NCBI GenBank assembly: GCA_964580455.1
Contig: CAZOKO010000024.1
Coordinates: 1 to 28,445, forward strand
From: CAZOKO01 sp964580455
GTDB lineage: Bacteria > Desulfobacterota > WTBG01
Length of the DNA: 28,445 nucleotides
Direction: 5' to 3'
The first letter of the stretch is position 1. Every line of letters begins with the position of its first letter. The notes beneath the pieces were generated by a model. That model worked only from the letters and a program-made list of their open reading frames with translations, did no database searches and had not been told where the DNA came from. This document shows, piece after piece, positions 1-8,567 of this stretch. A program made the position numbers and the translations under genes.

Positions 1-1
1 G

Positions 2-205
2 GATCTGGGTAAATGGCTACGAGAGAAAGGGCTTCGCAGTGAACATATAGAAAGGCGCTGTTTGTCAAGGTAGTTGTCACCTAAAAGTTTTCATTAAAGT
101 CAGCTTGTTTTAGGAGATTATGATAATGAGTGGGGAGGATCAATCAAAGAAGTATGGCAAAACAAAGGTACTTGGGAAAGGATATTTCATGTAGAAGAAT
201 TTTAA
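2..205 (+). pseudogene. Decayed coding remnant at window edge
   Basis: From base 2 a protein-like reading frame enters from the left and stops at 71-73. The same frame has a second stop at 95-97, then runs open for 35 codons (98-202) to a stop at 203-205. That last stretch is rich in W, G, D and E and reads like a genuine protein C-terminus, ending in HVEEF. All three pieces lie in one frame, which suggests a gene with point nonsense mutations, or simply a partial gene followed by unrelated sequence. The family is not recognised. Confidence is low because the gene body lies outside the window. Confidence 0.25.
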
Positions 206-222
206 AAGTGAGGTGAAAAGAT

Positions 223-450
223 ATGAGTTTGAAAACTGATCAGAAATTGGATGAGAATACATTTACTGAATCAAAACCAAGGATATTTGCGACTGGCGCA
301 TTTTTAGTGCCAATGGAAACAATCAAAAATGGAATAAAACGGTACGTTTGGGTTGTTGATGAATTTATCGATGATACTTACAACGACGATGGAATTATTT
401 GTTCACCCAATTTATACACACATAGTAAGGACTATTTATTACAATCATAG
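223..450 (+). CDS. Hypothetical 75-residue protein
   Basis: Unrecognised small soluble protein with no signal peptide or membrane segment. It is acidic, with an aromatic-rich centre (KRYVWVVDEF) and a DDTYNDD stretch. The start is supported by a GAGGTG ribosome-binding site about 8 bases upstream of the ATG. It follows the decayed remnant by 17 bases and ends 5 bases before the convergent ATPase gene. It could be an accessory-genome orphan or the relic of a longer gene. No function can be assigned. Confidence 0.5.
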   Translation: MSLKTDQKLDENTFTESKPRIFATGAFLVPMETIKNGIKRYVWVVDEFIDDTYNDDGIICSPNLYTHSKDYLLQS

Positions 451-455
451 TTAAT

Positions 456-1577
456 TTAATAGTTAAACAGCCAAAAGCTAAAAACTGGATCGACAACACG
501 CCAAATATTATTCTCCCTCTCAATTAAATCCAATTCTTCAAGCTTCTTGCGTGCATATTGAATGCCGCCAACAGAAAGCTTATGACGCCCCATATATTCG
601 GTTGACAGAATCTTCGAAGTCGGGTTCGTTGCCAAAGCCTTTAACAAGGCGATCTGTGGTCCTGTTAAACCCTGAGCTATAGCTTCGTATCCATACCTTT
701 CTGAGGCTATAAGCTTTCCAAAGCCTTTTTCAATATCATCATGGTTTACAACTTTTCCTGAAACCTCGTATACATTATATGCCAATGCCTGGGCGTAATA
801 AGGGTATTGAGAAACTTTGTTGGAAATTGATTCTGCAATGCGCTTTGGACACTTCTTTCCACCATTCTTAAATCGGTCAATTAGAAACGAGACTAGCTCT
901 TCACGGGGCAAGTGATTTAGAGGAAACATAATTGCGCTTTGATAAAAAGGTCTACTTTTCTGATTGAACATATCCAGAAGAATTCTGCGTCGGCTTCCGA
1001 CAAAAAAGTATGACGCCTGGTGATTCTGGATATGTTTTCTCAACACACCTTCGATACTGGAATTTTTCAGTGCAGTGATTTCCTGAAATTCATCAAAAAC
1101 TATATGTGTGCTTGCAGATTCACTACGGATAAAAACTCCAAGTTCCTCCAGCACATTGTCCAGAATATCTACCCCAAGGAGAGAAGGTGATGCAGGTTCA
1201 ACCGTAAAAGTAAAACCACTTTCAGGGGACGGCTTAAAAACCGGCCGAAAGGTTTTAAATATTTTTAGGTATCGAACCCCTTTCTTTAAAAGGGATTCGC
1301 GCTGGTGCAAAACAGCGTATACGCTCTTGGCAATCCGTTCGGCAATATCGTTTTCTGATATTGCCATAAAAAAATCAGAGTAAATAGTTAAGAAACCCTT
1401 TTTGGAAAGATTAGCTTGTAACTTTTTAACCAGCGAAGTTTTACCATATCTTCGTGGTGAAAACAGGACCACATTCACTTTGTTTTTTGCGTGGGAGGAT
1501 AATTCCTGAAGTTCAGGGATGCGGTTGCAGAAAGGAGAATCTGAAGGAATAACACCTAACGTGAATGGATTAGACAT
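456..1577 (-). CDS. Archaeal-type AAA ATPase with C-terminal winged helix
   Basis: A 373-residue P-loop ATPase of the 'ATPase domain predominantly from Archaea' type (PF01637-like, STAND-related). Visible motifs are Walker A SPRRYGKTS (residues 40-48), a Walker B-like HIVFDEFQE in the middle, and a VGSRRR sensor-like segment after it. The last ~80 residues (GPQIALLKALA... to ...WRVVDPVFSFWL) look like a winged helix. The start is set at the second methionine of the open frame because an AGAGGTGG site lies 4 bases upstream; the longer frame to 1601 would begin inside the palindrome described separately. Members occur in many bacteria and archaea and their roles are mostly unknown; some sit near defence or mobile genes. 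The DNA- or protein-binding role of the C-terminus is inference. Confidence 0.85.
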   Translation of the reverse strand: MSNPFTLGVIPSDSPFCNRIPELQELSSHAKNKVNVVLFSPRRYGKTSLVKKLQANLSKKGFLTIYSDFFMAISENDIAERIAKSVYAVLHQRESLLKKGVRYLKIFKTFRPVFKPSPESGFTFTVEPASPSLLGVDILDNVLEELGVFIRSESASTHIVFDEFQEITALKNSSIEGVLRKHIQNHQASYFFVGSRRRILLDMFNQKSRPFYQSAIMFPLNHLPREELVSFLIDRFKNGGKKCPKRIAESISNKVSQYPYYAQALAYNVYEVSGKVVNHDDIEKGFGKLIASERYGYEAIAQGLTGPQIALLKALATNPTSKILSTEYMGRHKLSVGGIQYARKKLEELDLIERENNIWRVVDPVFSFWLFNY

Positions 1578-1587
1578 AGTCCACCTC

Positions 1588-1640
1588 TTTATCAGAATCA
1601 ATTATTTAATATCAATAATTGATTCTGATAAAAATGTCAA
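1588..1640 (-). promoter_or_regulatory. Promoter buried in a long perfect palindrome, upstream of the ATPase
   Basis: Two 19-base arms, 1588-1606 and 1614-1632, are perfect reverse complements around a 7-base centre. On the minus strand a perfect TTGACA (1640-1635) lies just outside the palindrome, and a weak -10 (TATTGA, 1617-1612) sits 17 bases away in its centre. The near arm abuts the AGAGGTGG ribosome-binding site of the ATPase gene. The layout suits an operator that blocks polymerase, or an mRNA hairpin that hides the ribosome site. Which protein binds is unknown; autoregulation by the ATPase is a guess. Confidence 0.6.
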
Positions 1641-1740
1641 GCAAATTTTTAATGGCTTTTAGATTTCATCTTACAAACGGGTGGCGGACCATCCCGATAG
1701 CCCCCTTCTTCTCCCTGAGGAAAACAATAGTTTGCATCCA

Positions 1741-2790
1741 TCACATAATCTCACCACCACAAACAAACATATAACTTAAAAAAGTACAATACAGCAGCAG
1801 GAATATTATTGCTTCAATCCGTTCAATCTGCCACCTTGACCGTATGAAGAATAAAAATAGAATGGTCAGGAAGATCATGAAGGGAGCCGATACCAGGATA
1901 GTAGATTTAATGATGGATAGAGGCGAGATTACACTTGAGATACCTATTACCAGGAAAATATTTGCGATATTCGAACCAATAATATTTCCAACAACAATAT
2001 TCCCAAACCCTTTCCTGGCTGCTGACAGTGAAACAGCAAGCTCTGGCAGAGAGGTACCAATAGCAATTAAACTCAACCCAATCAAGGTCTGAGGGACATG
2101 AAAAAAGTTTGCAAAAAATACCGCTTCCTCAACCAGGAACCTGGCACCATAGCAAATAGCAATAATGCTTAAGGCAACAATGCCAAGTTCCTTAAAGATA
2201 CCACCTTTAGTAAATGTATCTTCGCCCTGCCCTTTTTTTTCCTTATAATTGCCCTGAAAAAAGCCTTTGCTTATTGTGTGTATATAGCTGAACTTAAAAA
2301 AGTAGGTGACAAAATCCTTAAAATGATACACCTGGTCTGATTTAGATGCTGTTTCAATAACAAATAGAACATAAACAATATACAGGATCAGAAAAACAGA
2401 GCCCTCGATTCGTGAAACAACCCCATTAAATAGAAAAACATAAAACAACACCGCAGCAAATAACATAATGTAGCCGTCGCGCTTTAACATCTGGCTATTC
2501 GTTTTTAATACCCACAGAACTGCAACTATACCCATAATAAGTCCAATATTAGCGACGTTTGATCCCAGAACATTCCCTACTACTATTCCGCTCTGATGCT
2601 TAAAAGATGCCACAATTGATGCTCCCATCTCCGGTATGGAAGTTCCAAACGCAACTAGCGTCAGTCCAATTACGAATTCAGAAACGCCTAACCGCTTAGA
2701 GATCCTCATTGCTGAAGCCACGAAGAAATCCGAGCCTTTGACAAGCAATACTAACCCAATAAAAAATAACACTGCTTCAGTAAATACCAT
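1741..2790 (-). CDS. yrbG: Calcium/sodium antiporter, CaCA family (YrbG-like)
   Basis: Inner-membrane cation/Ca2+ exchanger of 349 residues. The two inverted alpha-repeats that define the CaCA superfamily are plain: an N-terminal one with AFGTSIPEMGAS and GNVLGSNVANIGL, and a C-terminal one with AIGTSLPELAVS and GNIIGSNIANIFL. The acidic residues of the two GTS(I/L)PE motifs are expected to bind the cation. About ten hydrophobic segments surround a short charged cytoplasmic loop near residues 165-195 (KEKKGQGEDTF). The start has AGGAGA 5 bases upstream. It lies 31 bases downstream of the 3D-domain lipoprotein on the same strand, so the two are probably co-transcribed. Length and motifs are normal. 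The exact ion pair cannot be told from sequence. Confidence 0.93.
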   Translation of the reverse strand: MVFTEAVLFFIGLVLLVKGSDFFVASAMRISKRLGVSEFVIGLTLVAFGTSIPEMGASIVASFKHQSGIVVGNVLGSNVANIGLIMGIVAVLWVLKTNSQMLKRDGYIMLFAAVLFYVFLFNGVVSRIEGSVFLILYIVYVLFVIETASKSDQVYHFKDFVTYFFKFSYIHTISKGFFQGNYKEKKGQGEDTFTKGGIFKELGIVALSIIAICYGARFLVEEAVFFANFFHVPQTLIGLSLIAIGTSLPELAVSLSAARKGFGNIVVGNIIGSNIANIFLVIGISSVISPLSIIKSTILVSAPFMIFLTILFLFFIRSRWQIERIEAIIFLLLYCTFLSYMFVCGGEIM

Positions 2791-2821
2791 CTTTCTCCTA
2801 TATTCCCTTTGTAAACCTCAT

Positions 2822-3277
2822 TTACTTAAGAATTGTAACATAGAGCTTCTTTCTACCCCATTCTAAGGCCTTCTTGTGAGATTTAAAGAAGACGTCTATA
2901 TGATTCCCTTTGATATCACTCCCCTTATCATGCACCTCACCCCAACCGTATCCAGGAATATACATCTCTGTACCGTAAGGATATTTACTTATATCTGCTG
3001 CAATGATACCTTTCCTGGCTTTAGTACCATCCGAGGTTATCCCCACCTTTTTCCTTTTTCCTTTGAGTGACCCACTACTATAAACAGGAAATAAACAACA
3101 GCTCCAGAAACTCCTTTTCCAGCCACAGCACTTCTGGCAGGCACAATAGGCAGTGACCTCCATTAAAACCCTCTCTTTTTTTCTTCCGAATCCACGTGGG
3201 AAAAGACAACAGCTGGAAGTAAATAGAGCCAGCAGAACAAATATGATCCCTCTCGTAAACCATTTTTTAGCAAACAT
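2822..3277 (-). CDS. 3D-domain lipoprotein
   Basis: A 151-residue envelope protein. The N-terminus is a lipoprotein signal: basic residues, a hydrophobic run to ALFTSSC, and a cysteine near residue 23 that would be lipidated. The rest is a 3D domain (PF06725-like, the double-psi beta-barrel shared with the MltA C-terminus). It shows the early VTAYCACQKCCGW segment, then GTKARKGIIAADISKYPYGT, and the aspartates in VHDKGSDIKGNHIDVFF. Related domains occur in peptidoglycan-cleaving or -binding proteins, so a cell-wall role is likely but unproven. The cysteine-rich CACQKCCGW and CCLF stretches are conspicuous. The ribosome site is weak. It leads a two-gene unit with the antiporter. Confidence 0.85.
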   Translation of the reverse strand: MFAKKWFTRGIIFVLLALFTSSCCLFPRGFGRKKERVLMEVTAYCACQKCCGWKRSFWSCCLFPVYSSGSLKGKRKKVGITSDGTKARKGIIAADISKYPYGTEMYIPGYGWGEVHDKGSDIKGNHIDVFFKSHKKALEWGRKKLYVTILK

Positions 3278-3314
3278 TTTTACCGCAGATTTCTAATTAG
3301 TCAATCTTTATATA

Positions 3315-3343
3315 TTTTTATTATATCCCTACAAACTGGTCAA
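3315..3343 (-). promoter_or_regulatory. Candidate promoter of the 3D lipoprotein/antiporter unit
   Basis: On the minus strand TTGACC (3343-3338) is followed after 17 bases by TAAAAA (3320-3315). A perfect TATAAT (3325-3320) also lies here but is too close to that -35. Either would start a short leader for the lipoprotein gene. It is back to back with the mutS promoter. Confidence 0.35.
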
Positions 3344-3366
3344 GTGTAATATTTTTTATTTTTGTC

Positions 3367-3395
3367 TTGACATACAATATATTGTATTATATGTT
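3367..3395 (+). promoter_or_regulatory. Candidate mutS promoter with a 16-bp palindrome in the spacer
   Basis: A perfect TTGACA at 3367-3372 is followed after 17 bases by TATGTT (3390-3395); TATATG at 3388 is an alternative. Between the boxes, 3372-3387 is the perfect palindrome ATACAATATATTGTAT. A dyad in the spacer is typical operator placement, but AT-rich palindromes also arise by chance. The leader to the mutS ATG would be about 100 bases. Confidence 0.45.
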
Positions 3396-3504
3396 GTTCT
3401 GAACTCCATATGTTGATTAATTTTAAAGGAAACAATATCACAATTTCCATTCAACCACAGGAAACAGAAAGTAATATAGTGTAAAATTTATTGAGGCATA
3501 AGCC

Positions 3505-6210
3505 ATGACTCCAATGTTGAAACAATATCTAGATATTAAGAAAAGGGTGCCAGAGGCTGTTTTATTTTTCCGTCTGGGTGATTTTTACGAGATGTTTTTT
3601 GATGATGCTGAAAAGGCCTCGGCCCTGCTGGATATAACCCTCACCTCACGGGGCGGAAATGCAGGGAAAATACCCATGTGTGGTGTGCCCCACCACTCTG
3701 CCAGGAGTTATATTAACCGACTTAACAGGGAAGGGCTAAAGGTAGCTATCTGCGAGCAGGTTGAGGATCCCAGGATTGCCAAAGGGATTGTCAAAAGAGA
3801 AGTGGTGAGAATCATTACACCAGGTACCAATTTAGAGGATGATGAGCTTTTTTCATATCACAACAATTATATCGCATCCTGCTGTAAGAAGAATGGGTTA
3901 TGGGGACTCAGTTATCTTGATTTATCAACAGGCATTTTCAAACTTACCGAGCTTTCGAAGGATGAAGACATGCTAAATGAAATCAGCTCTCTTAACCCCA
4001 GAGAATTAATCATCACTTCAACGCTGGAGGAAGATAACTCTTTTATAAACTTCCTTAGGAAGGAACAGTCGGCAGTTGTTAACCATTATGAAGACTGGAT
4101 CTTTGATCTTGAAGAGTCAAGAAAAAGACTGGAGAAACAGTTTAAGATTGCATCCTTAGATGGCCTGGGACTTGCCCACCATAGTGCAGGTATCTCAGCT
4201 GCAGGGGCGCTGCTTTATTATCTTAAGGACAACCTTCAAAACTCCTTAGACCATCTTAAAAGGCCTGTTCCTTACCACTCTTCAGACTATATGACCCTGG
4301 ACCGCAGGACTCAAAGGAATCTGGAATTAGTAGAACCATTATCAGGAGATAAAAAAGGTATAACCTTCTTTGCCATCCTCAATGAAACATTAACACCCAT
4401 GGGTGCCCGTTTGCTCTCTCAGTGGATAAAACAACCTCTCCTTTTGCCACAACTCATTACGGAACGACATGAAGCCATTGATGATCTTATAAAGAATTCG
4501 GATAGTCATAACAGATTGAGATTACAGCATAAACATATACGAGATATAGAGCGCCTGCTTTCGAGAATTACCTGTGGGGTTTGCTCAGGCAGGGACCTCA
4601 CCGCAATGAAGGAATCCCTCAAGATTATTCCAGAGATAAAGAAGAGTCTTTCTCATTTAAAATCACCCCTCATTACGAGACAAGAAAAAGAACTGTTTGA
4701 GTTAAGGGATTTGGTATCTCTTATAGAAAGATCAATAGTGGAGCAACCACCCCCCTCCACTAAAGGGGGAGGATTAATCAAGAAGGGATACAACCTGGAG
4801 CTGGATGAGCTTCGTGATATAGCCTTAAACGGAAAGCAGTGGATTGCCAATTTTCAAAGCAGTGAAAGACAGAAAACCGGTATCAAATCTCTCAAGGTAA
4901 GTTTCAACAAAGTGTTCGGCTATTACATTGAGGTAACCAAGCCCAATCTTCCCTCAGTTCCTGAAAGCTACATCCGTAAGCAGACTCTGGTCAATGCAGA
5001 GAGGTTTATAACCTCTGAATTGAAAGAGATGGAAAATAAAATCCTGGGGGCAGAAGAAAAGGCAAACGCCCTTGAGTATCAACTTTTTGAAGAGGTAAGA
5101 CAAACCCTCCTCAAATCTACTCGTGAGATTCAACGAACCGCTGACGCCCTTGCAATCCTTGATGTCCTGGTTTCCCTATCTACCGTAGCTATAAAAAACA
5201 GGTATGTTAAACCTGAGGTCGTTGAGGGTTCGACCATATTTATCAGGGGGGGGCGCCATCCCGTGGTAGAAAAGGTGATAGAAGACGGTCAATTTATAAA
5301 AAACGACACCTTGATTGATAAGGACAAAAATCAACTGCTTATTATTACAGGACCCAACATGGCAGGTAAATCAACCTATATCCGTCAAGTAGCTCTTATC
5401 GTCCTCATGGCTCAGATGGGTTCCTTTGTACCTGCGGATTCTGCCCGCATTGGCTTAGCAGATAAGATATTTACCCGCATAGGAGCGAACGATAACCTCG
5501 CTCACGGCGAAAGCACCTTTATGGTGGAGATGCTAGAGACAGCAAATATTCTAAATAATGCCAGCTCTAAAAGTCTGGTCATCCTGGATGAAATAGGAAG
5601 AGGGACTTCAACCTTCGATGGGGTGAGTATTGCCTGGGCTGTTTGTGAATACCTCAATAAAAAAGGGGGGCCGAGACCAAAGACTCTGTTTGCAACCCAC
5701 TACCATGAACTGGCTGAATTGGAACATTCTCTTGAGGGAATAAAGAACTATAATATTACCGCCCGTGAAGTAGGTGACGAGATCATCTTTATAAGGAAAA
5801 TCGAATCAGGCTGTGCGGATAAAAGCTACGGCATTCAGGTGGGGAAATTGGCCGGTTTGCCTGAAGAGGTAGTGGAAAGATCAAAGGAAATACTTCTCTA
5901 TCTCGAAGAAGAAAAGATTTCAGAAGAGGCACTTGCCGAAAAACTGAAAATGAAAGGCAAATGCCCCTCTTTAAAACCTCTTCCTCTTTTCAAAGACTTT
6001 GAGGATAAGGACACCATACAAAGCGCATCACCCGATAAAGTTTCAAGGGGTCATTATAACCATTCGGCAACTGTTCCAAAGCACCCTGTACTGGAAGAGA
6101 TTAAGATGCTTAAAATTGATGAGATGACCCCGATTGAGGCTTTAAATAAACTTAACCAGTTAAAAGAAAAAGCCACACATCTTTCCTCTACTCCCAAAAA
6201 GGGTAATTAG
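3505..6210 (+). CDS. mutS: DNA mismatch repair protein MutS
   Basis: Mismatch-recognition ATPase of 901 residues, complete. The N-terminal mismatch-binding domain has the Phe-x-Glu wedge in RLGDFYEMF (F27, E29). Connector, lever and clamp domains follow (for example the GYYIEVTKPN clamp/core segment). The ATPase has Walker A GPNMAGKST (residues 616-624), Walker B LVILDEIGRGTS (D695, E696) and the ATHYHEL switch. A C-terminal tail of about 100 residues with ...MTPIEALNKLNQLK is the usual dimerisation end. It acts with MutL, encoded 184 bases downstream. The start is the first ATG of the conserved TPMLKQY block, with a GAGG about 9 bases upstream. It is slightly longer than the 850-870 residues usual for MutS1. 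No key residue is missing. Confidence 0.98.
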   Translation: MTPMLKQYLDIKKRVPEAVLFFRLGDFYEMFFDDAEKASALLDITLTSRGGNAGKIPMCGVPHHSARSYINRLNREGLKVAICEQVEDPRIAKGIVKREVVRIITPGTNLEDDELFSYHNNYIASCCKKNGLWGLSYLDLSTGIFKLTELSKDEDMLNEISSLNPRELIITSTLEEDNSFINFLRKEQSAVVNHYEDWIFDLEESRKRLEKQFKIASLDGLGLAHHSAGISAAGALLYYLKDNLQNSLDHLKRPVPYHSSDYMTLDRRTQRNLELVEPLSGDKKGITFFAILNETLTPMGARLLSQWIKQPLLLPQLITERHEAIDDLIKNSDSHNRLRLQHKHIRDIERLLSRITCGVCSGRDLTAMKESLKIIPEIKKSLSHLKSPLITRQEKELFELRDLVSLIERSIVEQPPPSTKGGGLIKKGYNLELDELRDIALNGKQWIANFQSSERQKTGIKSLKVSFNKVFGYYIEVTKPNLPSVPESYIRKQTLVNAERFITSELKEMENKILGAEEKANALEYQLFEEVRQTLLKSTREIQRTADALAILDVLVSLSTVAIKNRYVKPEVVEGSTIFIRGGRHPVVEKVIEDGQFIKNDTLIDKDKNQLLIITGPNMAGKSTYIRQVALIVLMAQMGSFVPADSARIGLADKIFTRIGANDNLAHGESTFMVEMLETANILNNASSKSLVILDEIGRGTSTFDGVSIAWAVCEYLNKKGGPRPKTLFATHYHELAELEHSLEGIKNYNITAREVGDEIIFIRKIESGCADKSYGIQVGKLAGLPEEVVERSKEILLYLEEEKISEEALAEKLKMKGKCPSLKPLPLFKDFEDKDTIQSASPDKVSRGHYNHSATVPKHPVLEEIKMLKIDEMTPIEALNKLNQLKEKATHLSSTPKKGN

Positions 6211-6394
6211 GCAGGGGACAAGACACTTGATAAAAGATGCAAGATTCAGGATGCAGGATTTATATAATTTCTTATCCAGTATCCAGAAACCAGTATCCAG
6301 CATCTTTTCAGTAGTCAAATCTAACGGGGCAAGCAGCGCAACCGAATAATGAATGACAGTAACAAATGATAATAAACAATAAGGGATAAATACC
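6211..6394. repeat. mutS-mutL spacer with decayed inverted/direct repeat
   Basis: AAAAGATGC (6232-6240) and its complement GCATCTTTT (6300-6308) bracket a run in which 'ccagtatccag' occurs twice (starting near 6275 and 6290), with partial complements on the left arm. This looks like a decayed copy of an intergenic dispersed repeat; a related scrap (ttatccagtactaagcatctag) lies near 13340. No terminator or clear promoter is visible, so mutL may be read through from mutS. Confidence 0.5.
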
Positions 6395-8170
6395 ATGGGT
6401 AATATAGGTATTCTACCAGAGCAGGTCGCAAACAAGATTGCGGCTGGTGAAGTAGTTGAGAGACCAAGCTCGGTAGTCAAAGAGCTGGTGGAAAATTCAC
6501 TCGATGCTGACTCCACCAGGATCTCCATAAGCATAAAGCATGGGGGTAAGAGCCTCATCAAAGTAGTAGATAATGGGGCAGGAATGGATCGAGAAGATGC
6601 TCTGCTCTGTTTGAAGAGCCATGCCACAAGTAAGATTAAAAATTCAGAAGATATCTTTACCATCAATAGCTTTGGCTTCAGGGGAGAGGCACTTTCTTCT
6701 ATCGCCGCTGTCTCCAGGGTTACTCTGCACACCAGAAATAGTTCGCAGCAGACAGGCACAGAAATTGAAGCCACAGGAGGTAAGATAAACTCCTCTAAAG
6801 AAACAGGCTCACCAGTTGGAACATCCATAGAGATCTCCGACCTTTTTTTCAATACACCTGCCAGAAGGAAATTTTTGAAAGGTGAGAGGGCAGAGTATGC
6901 CAGTATTGCAGAAGCAATAACCACCATAAGCCTCGCTCATACACATGTTGCCTTTAAGCTCTATAAGGATGGTGAGCTGATATTTGATTACCCTTCATGC
7001 TCTCATTTGAAGGAACGTCTTCTGGCAACCCACTATCATGAATGGATTAAACATCTCATACCTCTTGATATCAAAAGTGAGGAAGTGAACATCAGAGGAT
7101 ATATAGCCAGGGCCGAGCTTTACAGAATCAACCGCACTGCCCAGCTCTTCTTTATTAACAAACGGCCAGTTAAAAGTCCGCCTTTAAGTTACGCTTTACA
7201 AAGGGCATATCAGGGGCTCCTTCCCCAAAGGCACTTTCCGGTTGCAATCATCTTTTTAGAAATTGACCCATCCACCGTTGATGTTAATATCCACCCCACT
7301 AAGCGGGAAGTAAGATTACAAAACGAAAGAATAATTCATGAGAAGTTTGTTAGATGTGTGAGGGAAATACTACACAAGTGCGATCATTCACCTAACGTAT
7401 CCTTCACATACTCGCTGGACAGGGGAAAAAGCTATTCTGAAAAACCTGTTTCAGAGTCCTTTAACTTTAAGGAAATACAAGAGAAAGTGAAGGACAGGGC
7501 TGACTATCCCGAAACAGCTAAGGAAACTGGAACTTCTCACCCAGTGGCAAAGAAACCGGAAGGGTCAATGTGGTTTGTTGATACAGAGAAAAAGCTGAAA
7601 GTTACTACCCCACTCGGGCAGATCAGGGAGAGCTATATCCTTGCGGAGACTGAAGAAGGTTTTATCATCCTTGACCAGCATGCTGCTCATGAGCGCATCG
7701 TCTTTGAAGAAATAATGTGTTCTCTGGAAAGGGGAGATGTTACATCCCAGACTCTGCTGCTTCCTGAAACTATTCAACTCAGTTTTGAGGAAGCTCAAAT
7801 ACTTGAGGAGCATCTGGATATTCTTACAGCAGTTGGTTTTGGCATTAACAATCTGGGCAATAATACATTCTCTTTAGATGCCACTCCTGCCTGGATGGGA
7901 AATGTTAAGGCAGGAGATGTTCTTCAATATTTTCTTCGTGAGGTTACGGAAGGAAAAGGGCCCTTAAATGACAGAAAAGAAAACGTTGCCAAAACACTGG
8001 CCTGTAAAAGCCGTGCTATAAAGGCTAATGAAAAAATGAGTCCTGAAGAGATAGAGTATTTGATAAATAGTCTGGAAAGAACCAAACAGCCATTTACCTG
8101 TCCTCATGGACGCCCCACCTTTATTAGATTTACAATGAGTGATTTAGAGAGGCACTTCAAAAGGAAATAG
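6395..8170 (+). CDS. mutL: DNA mismatch repair protein MutL (endonuclease type)
   Basis: Mismatch-repair mediator of 591 residues, complete. The GHKL ATPase motifs are clear: ENSLDA (from residue 33), DNGAGM (from 59) and GFRGEALSSI (from 94). The transducer domain ends around residue 330 (DVNIHPTKREVR), followed by a charged linker. The C-terminal domain has the latent endonuclease motif DQHA-x2-E-x4-E (D427 to E438), plus the accompanying ACKSRAIK (C537) and CPHGRPT (569-575) metal-site motifs. It should therefore nick the daughter strand itself, as in MutH-less bacteria. An AAGGG lies about 10 bases upstream of the ATG. The gene ends 14 bases before a strong terminator. Confidence 0.98.
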   Translation: MGNIGILPEQVANKIAAGEVVERPSSVVKELVENSLDADSTRISISIKHGGKSLIKVVDNGAGMDREDALLCLKSHATSKIKNSEDIFTINSFGFRGEALSSIAAVSRVTLHTRNSSQQTGTEIEATGGKINSSKETGSPVGTSIEISDLFFNTPARRKFLKGERAEYASIAEAITTISLAHTHVAFKLYKDGELIFDYPSCSHLKERLLATHYHEWIKHLIPLDIKSEEVNIRGYIARAELYRINRTAQLFFINKRPVKSPPLSYALQRAYQGLLPQRHFPVAIIFLEIDPSTVDVNIHPTKREVRLQNERIIHEKFVRCVREILHKCDHSPNVSFTYSLDRGKSYSEKPVSESFNFKEIQEKVKDRADYPETAKETGTSHPVAKKPEGSMWFVDTEKKLKVTTPLGQIRESYILAETEEGFIILDQHAAHERIVFEEIMCSLERGDVTSQTLLLPETIQLSFEEAQILEEHLDILTAVGFGINNLGNNTFSLDATPAWMGNVKAGDVLQYFLREVTEGKGPLNDRKENVAKTLACKSRAIKANEKMSPEEIEYLINSLERTKQPFTCPHGRPTFIRFTMSDLERHFKRK

Positions 8171-8184
8171 CTCCCTTATTTTCT

Positions 8185-8216
8185 AAAAGTCCCCCTTTGT
8201 CAAAGGGGGACTTTTT
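8185..8216 (+). terminator. Rho-independent terminator of mutS-mutL
   Basis: AAAGTCCCCCTTT (8186-8198), a 3-base loop, then its perfect complement (8202-8214), followed by more T residues. The 13-14 bp GC-cored stem starts 14 bases after the mutL stop codon. Confidence 0.9.
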
Positions 8217-8567
8217 CGTCTTTCAAATCCCACCCCCTTTTTTTTGATAAATGAGGGAATGGAACGAACTCCACTTAATTTCGAGTAACTACTTCTTTAC
8301 ACCAGAACCCACATAATCGCATAAAATATCCAAACTTTGCACTTTTTAGCATATTTTGTAATTATATGATAATATTGTATTTTTTGCAATAAATGAACTA
8401 ACTATCTAATTCTTATTACCTTCCGGTACAAAATGCTAATTCCAGCCTCGGGTGTTAAAAATAGATTTGTTCATAAAATTCAAATAGATAACTACTATAA
8501 AAGGGGGGCATTCACTCTGGCATTTTTATTGCAAATAAAAAATATAAAAACCGCAAGGATGATATTA
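8217..8567. other. AT-rich spacer, no gene seen
   Basis: About 350 bases without a convincing gene. It begins with a C/T-rich run and becomes very AT-rich from 8330 to 8430. An open frame from 8433 runs into the small cysteine protein, but its first 45 codons lack a ribosome site. No tRNA, riboswitch or strong promoter was recognised. Confidence 0.4.

Noticed and set aside
3078..3263. 61-codon minus-strand frame in the 3D lipoprotein gene
   Set aside because: Alternate-frame shadow of the lipoprotein coding sequence.
4747..4795. C-run/G-run block inside mutS that resembles an inserted repeat or terminator
   Set aside because: The encoded PPPSTKGGGLIKKGYN aligns without extra length to the PP...DGGVI..GYN segment of other MutS proteins, so nothing was inserted and the frame is intact.
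6160..6927. 255-codon minus-strand open frame over the mutS end and mutL start
   Set aside because: It is antisense to the conserved MutL ATPase domain and has low-complexity serine/leucine composition; a shadow of mutL.
8433..8567. N-terminal extension of the small cysteine protein
   Set aside because: No ribosome site at 8433 and the first 45 codons are AT-driven low-quality sequence; the ATG at 8568 has AAGGA upstream.
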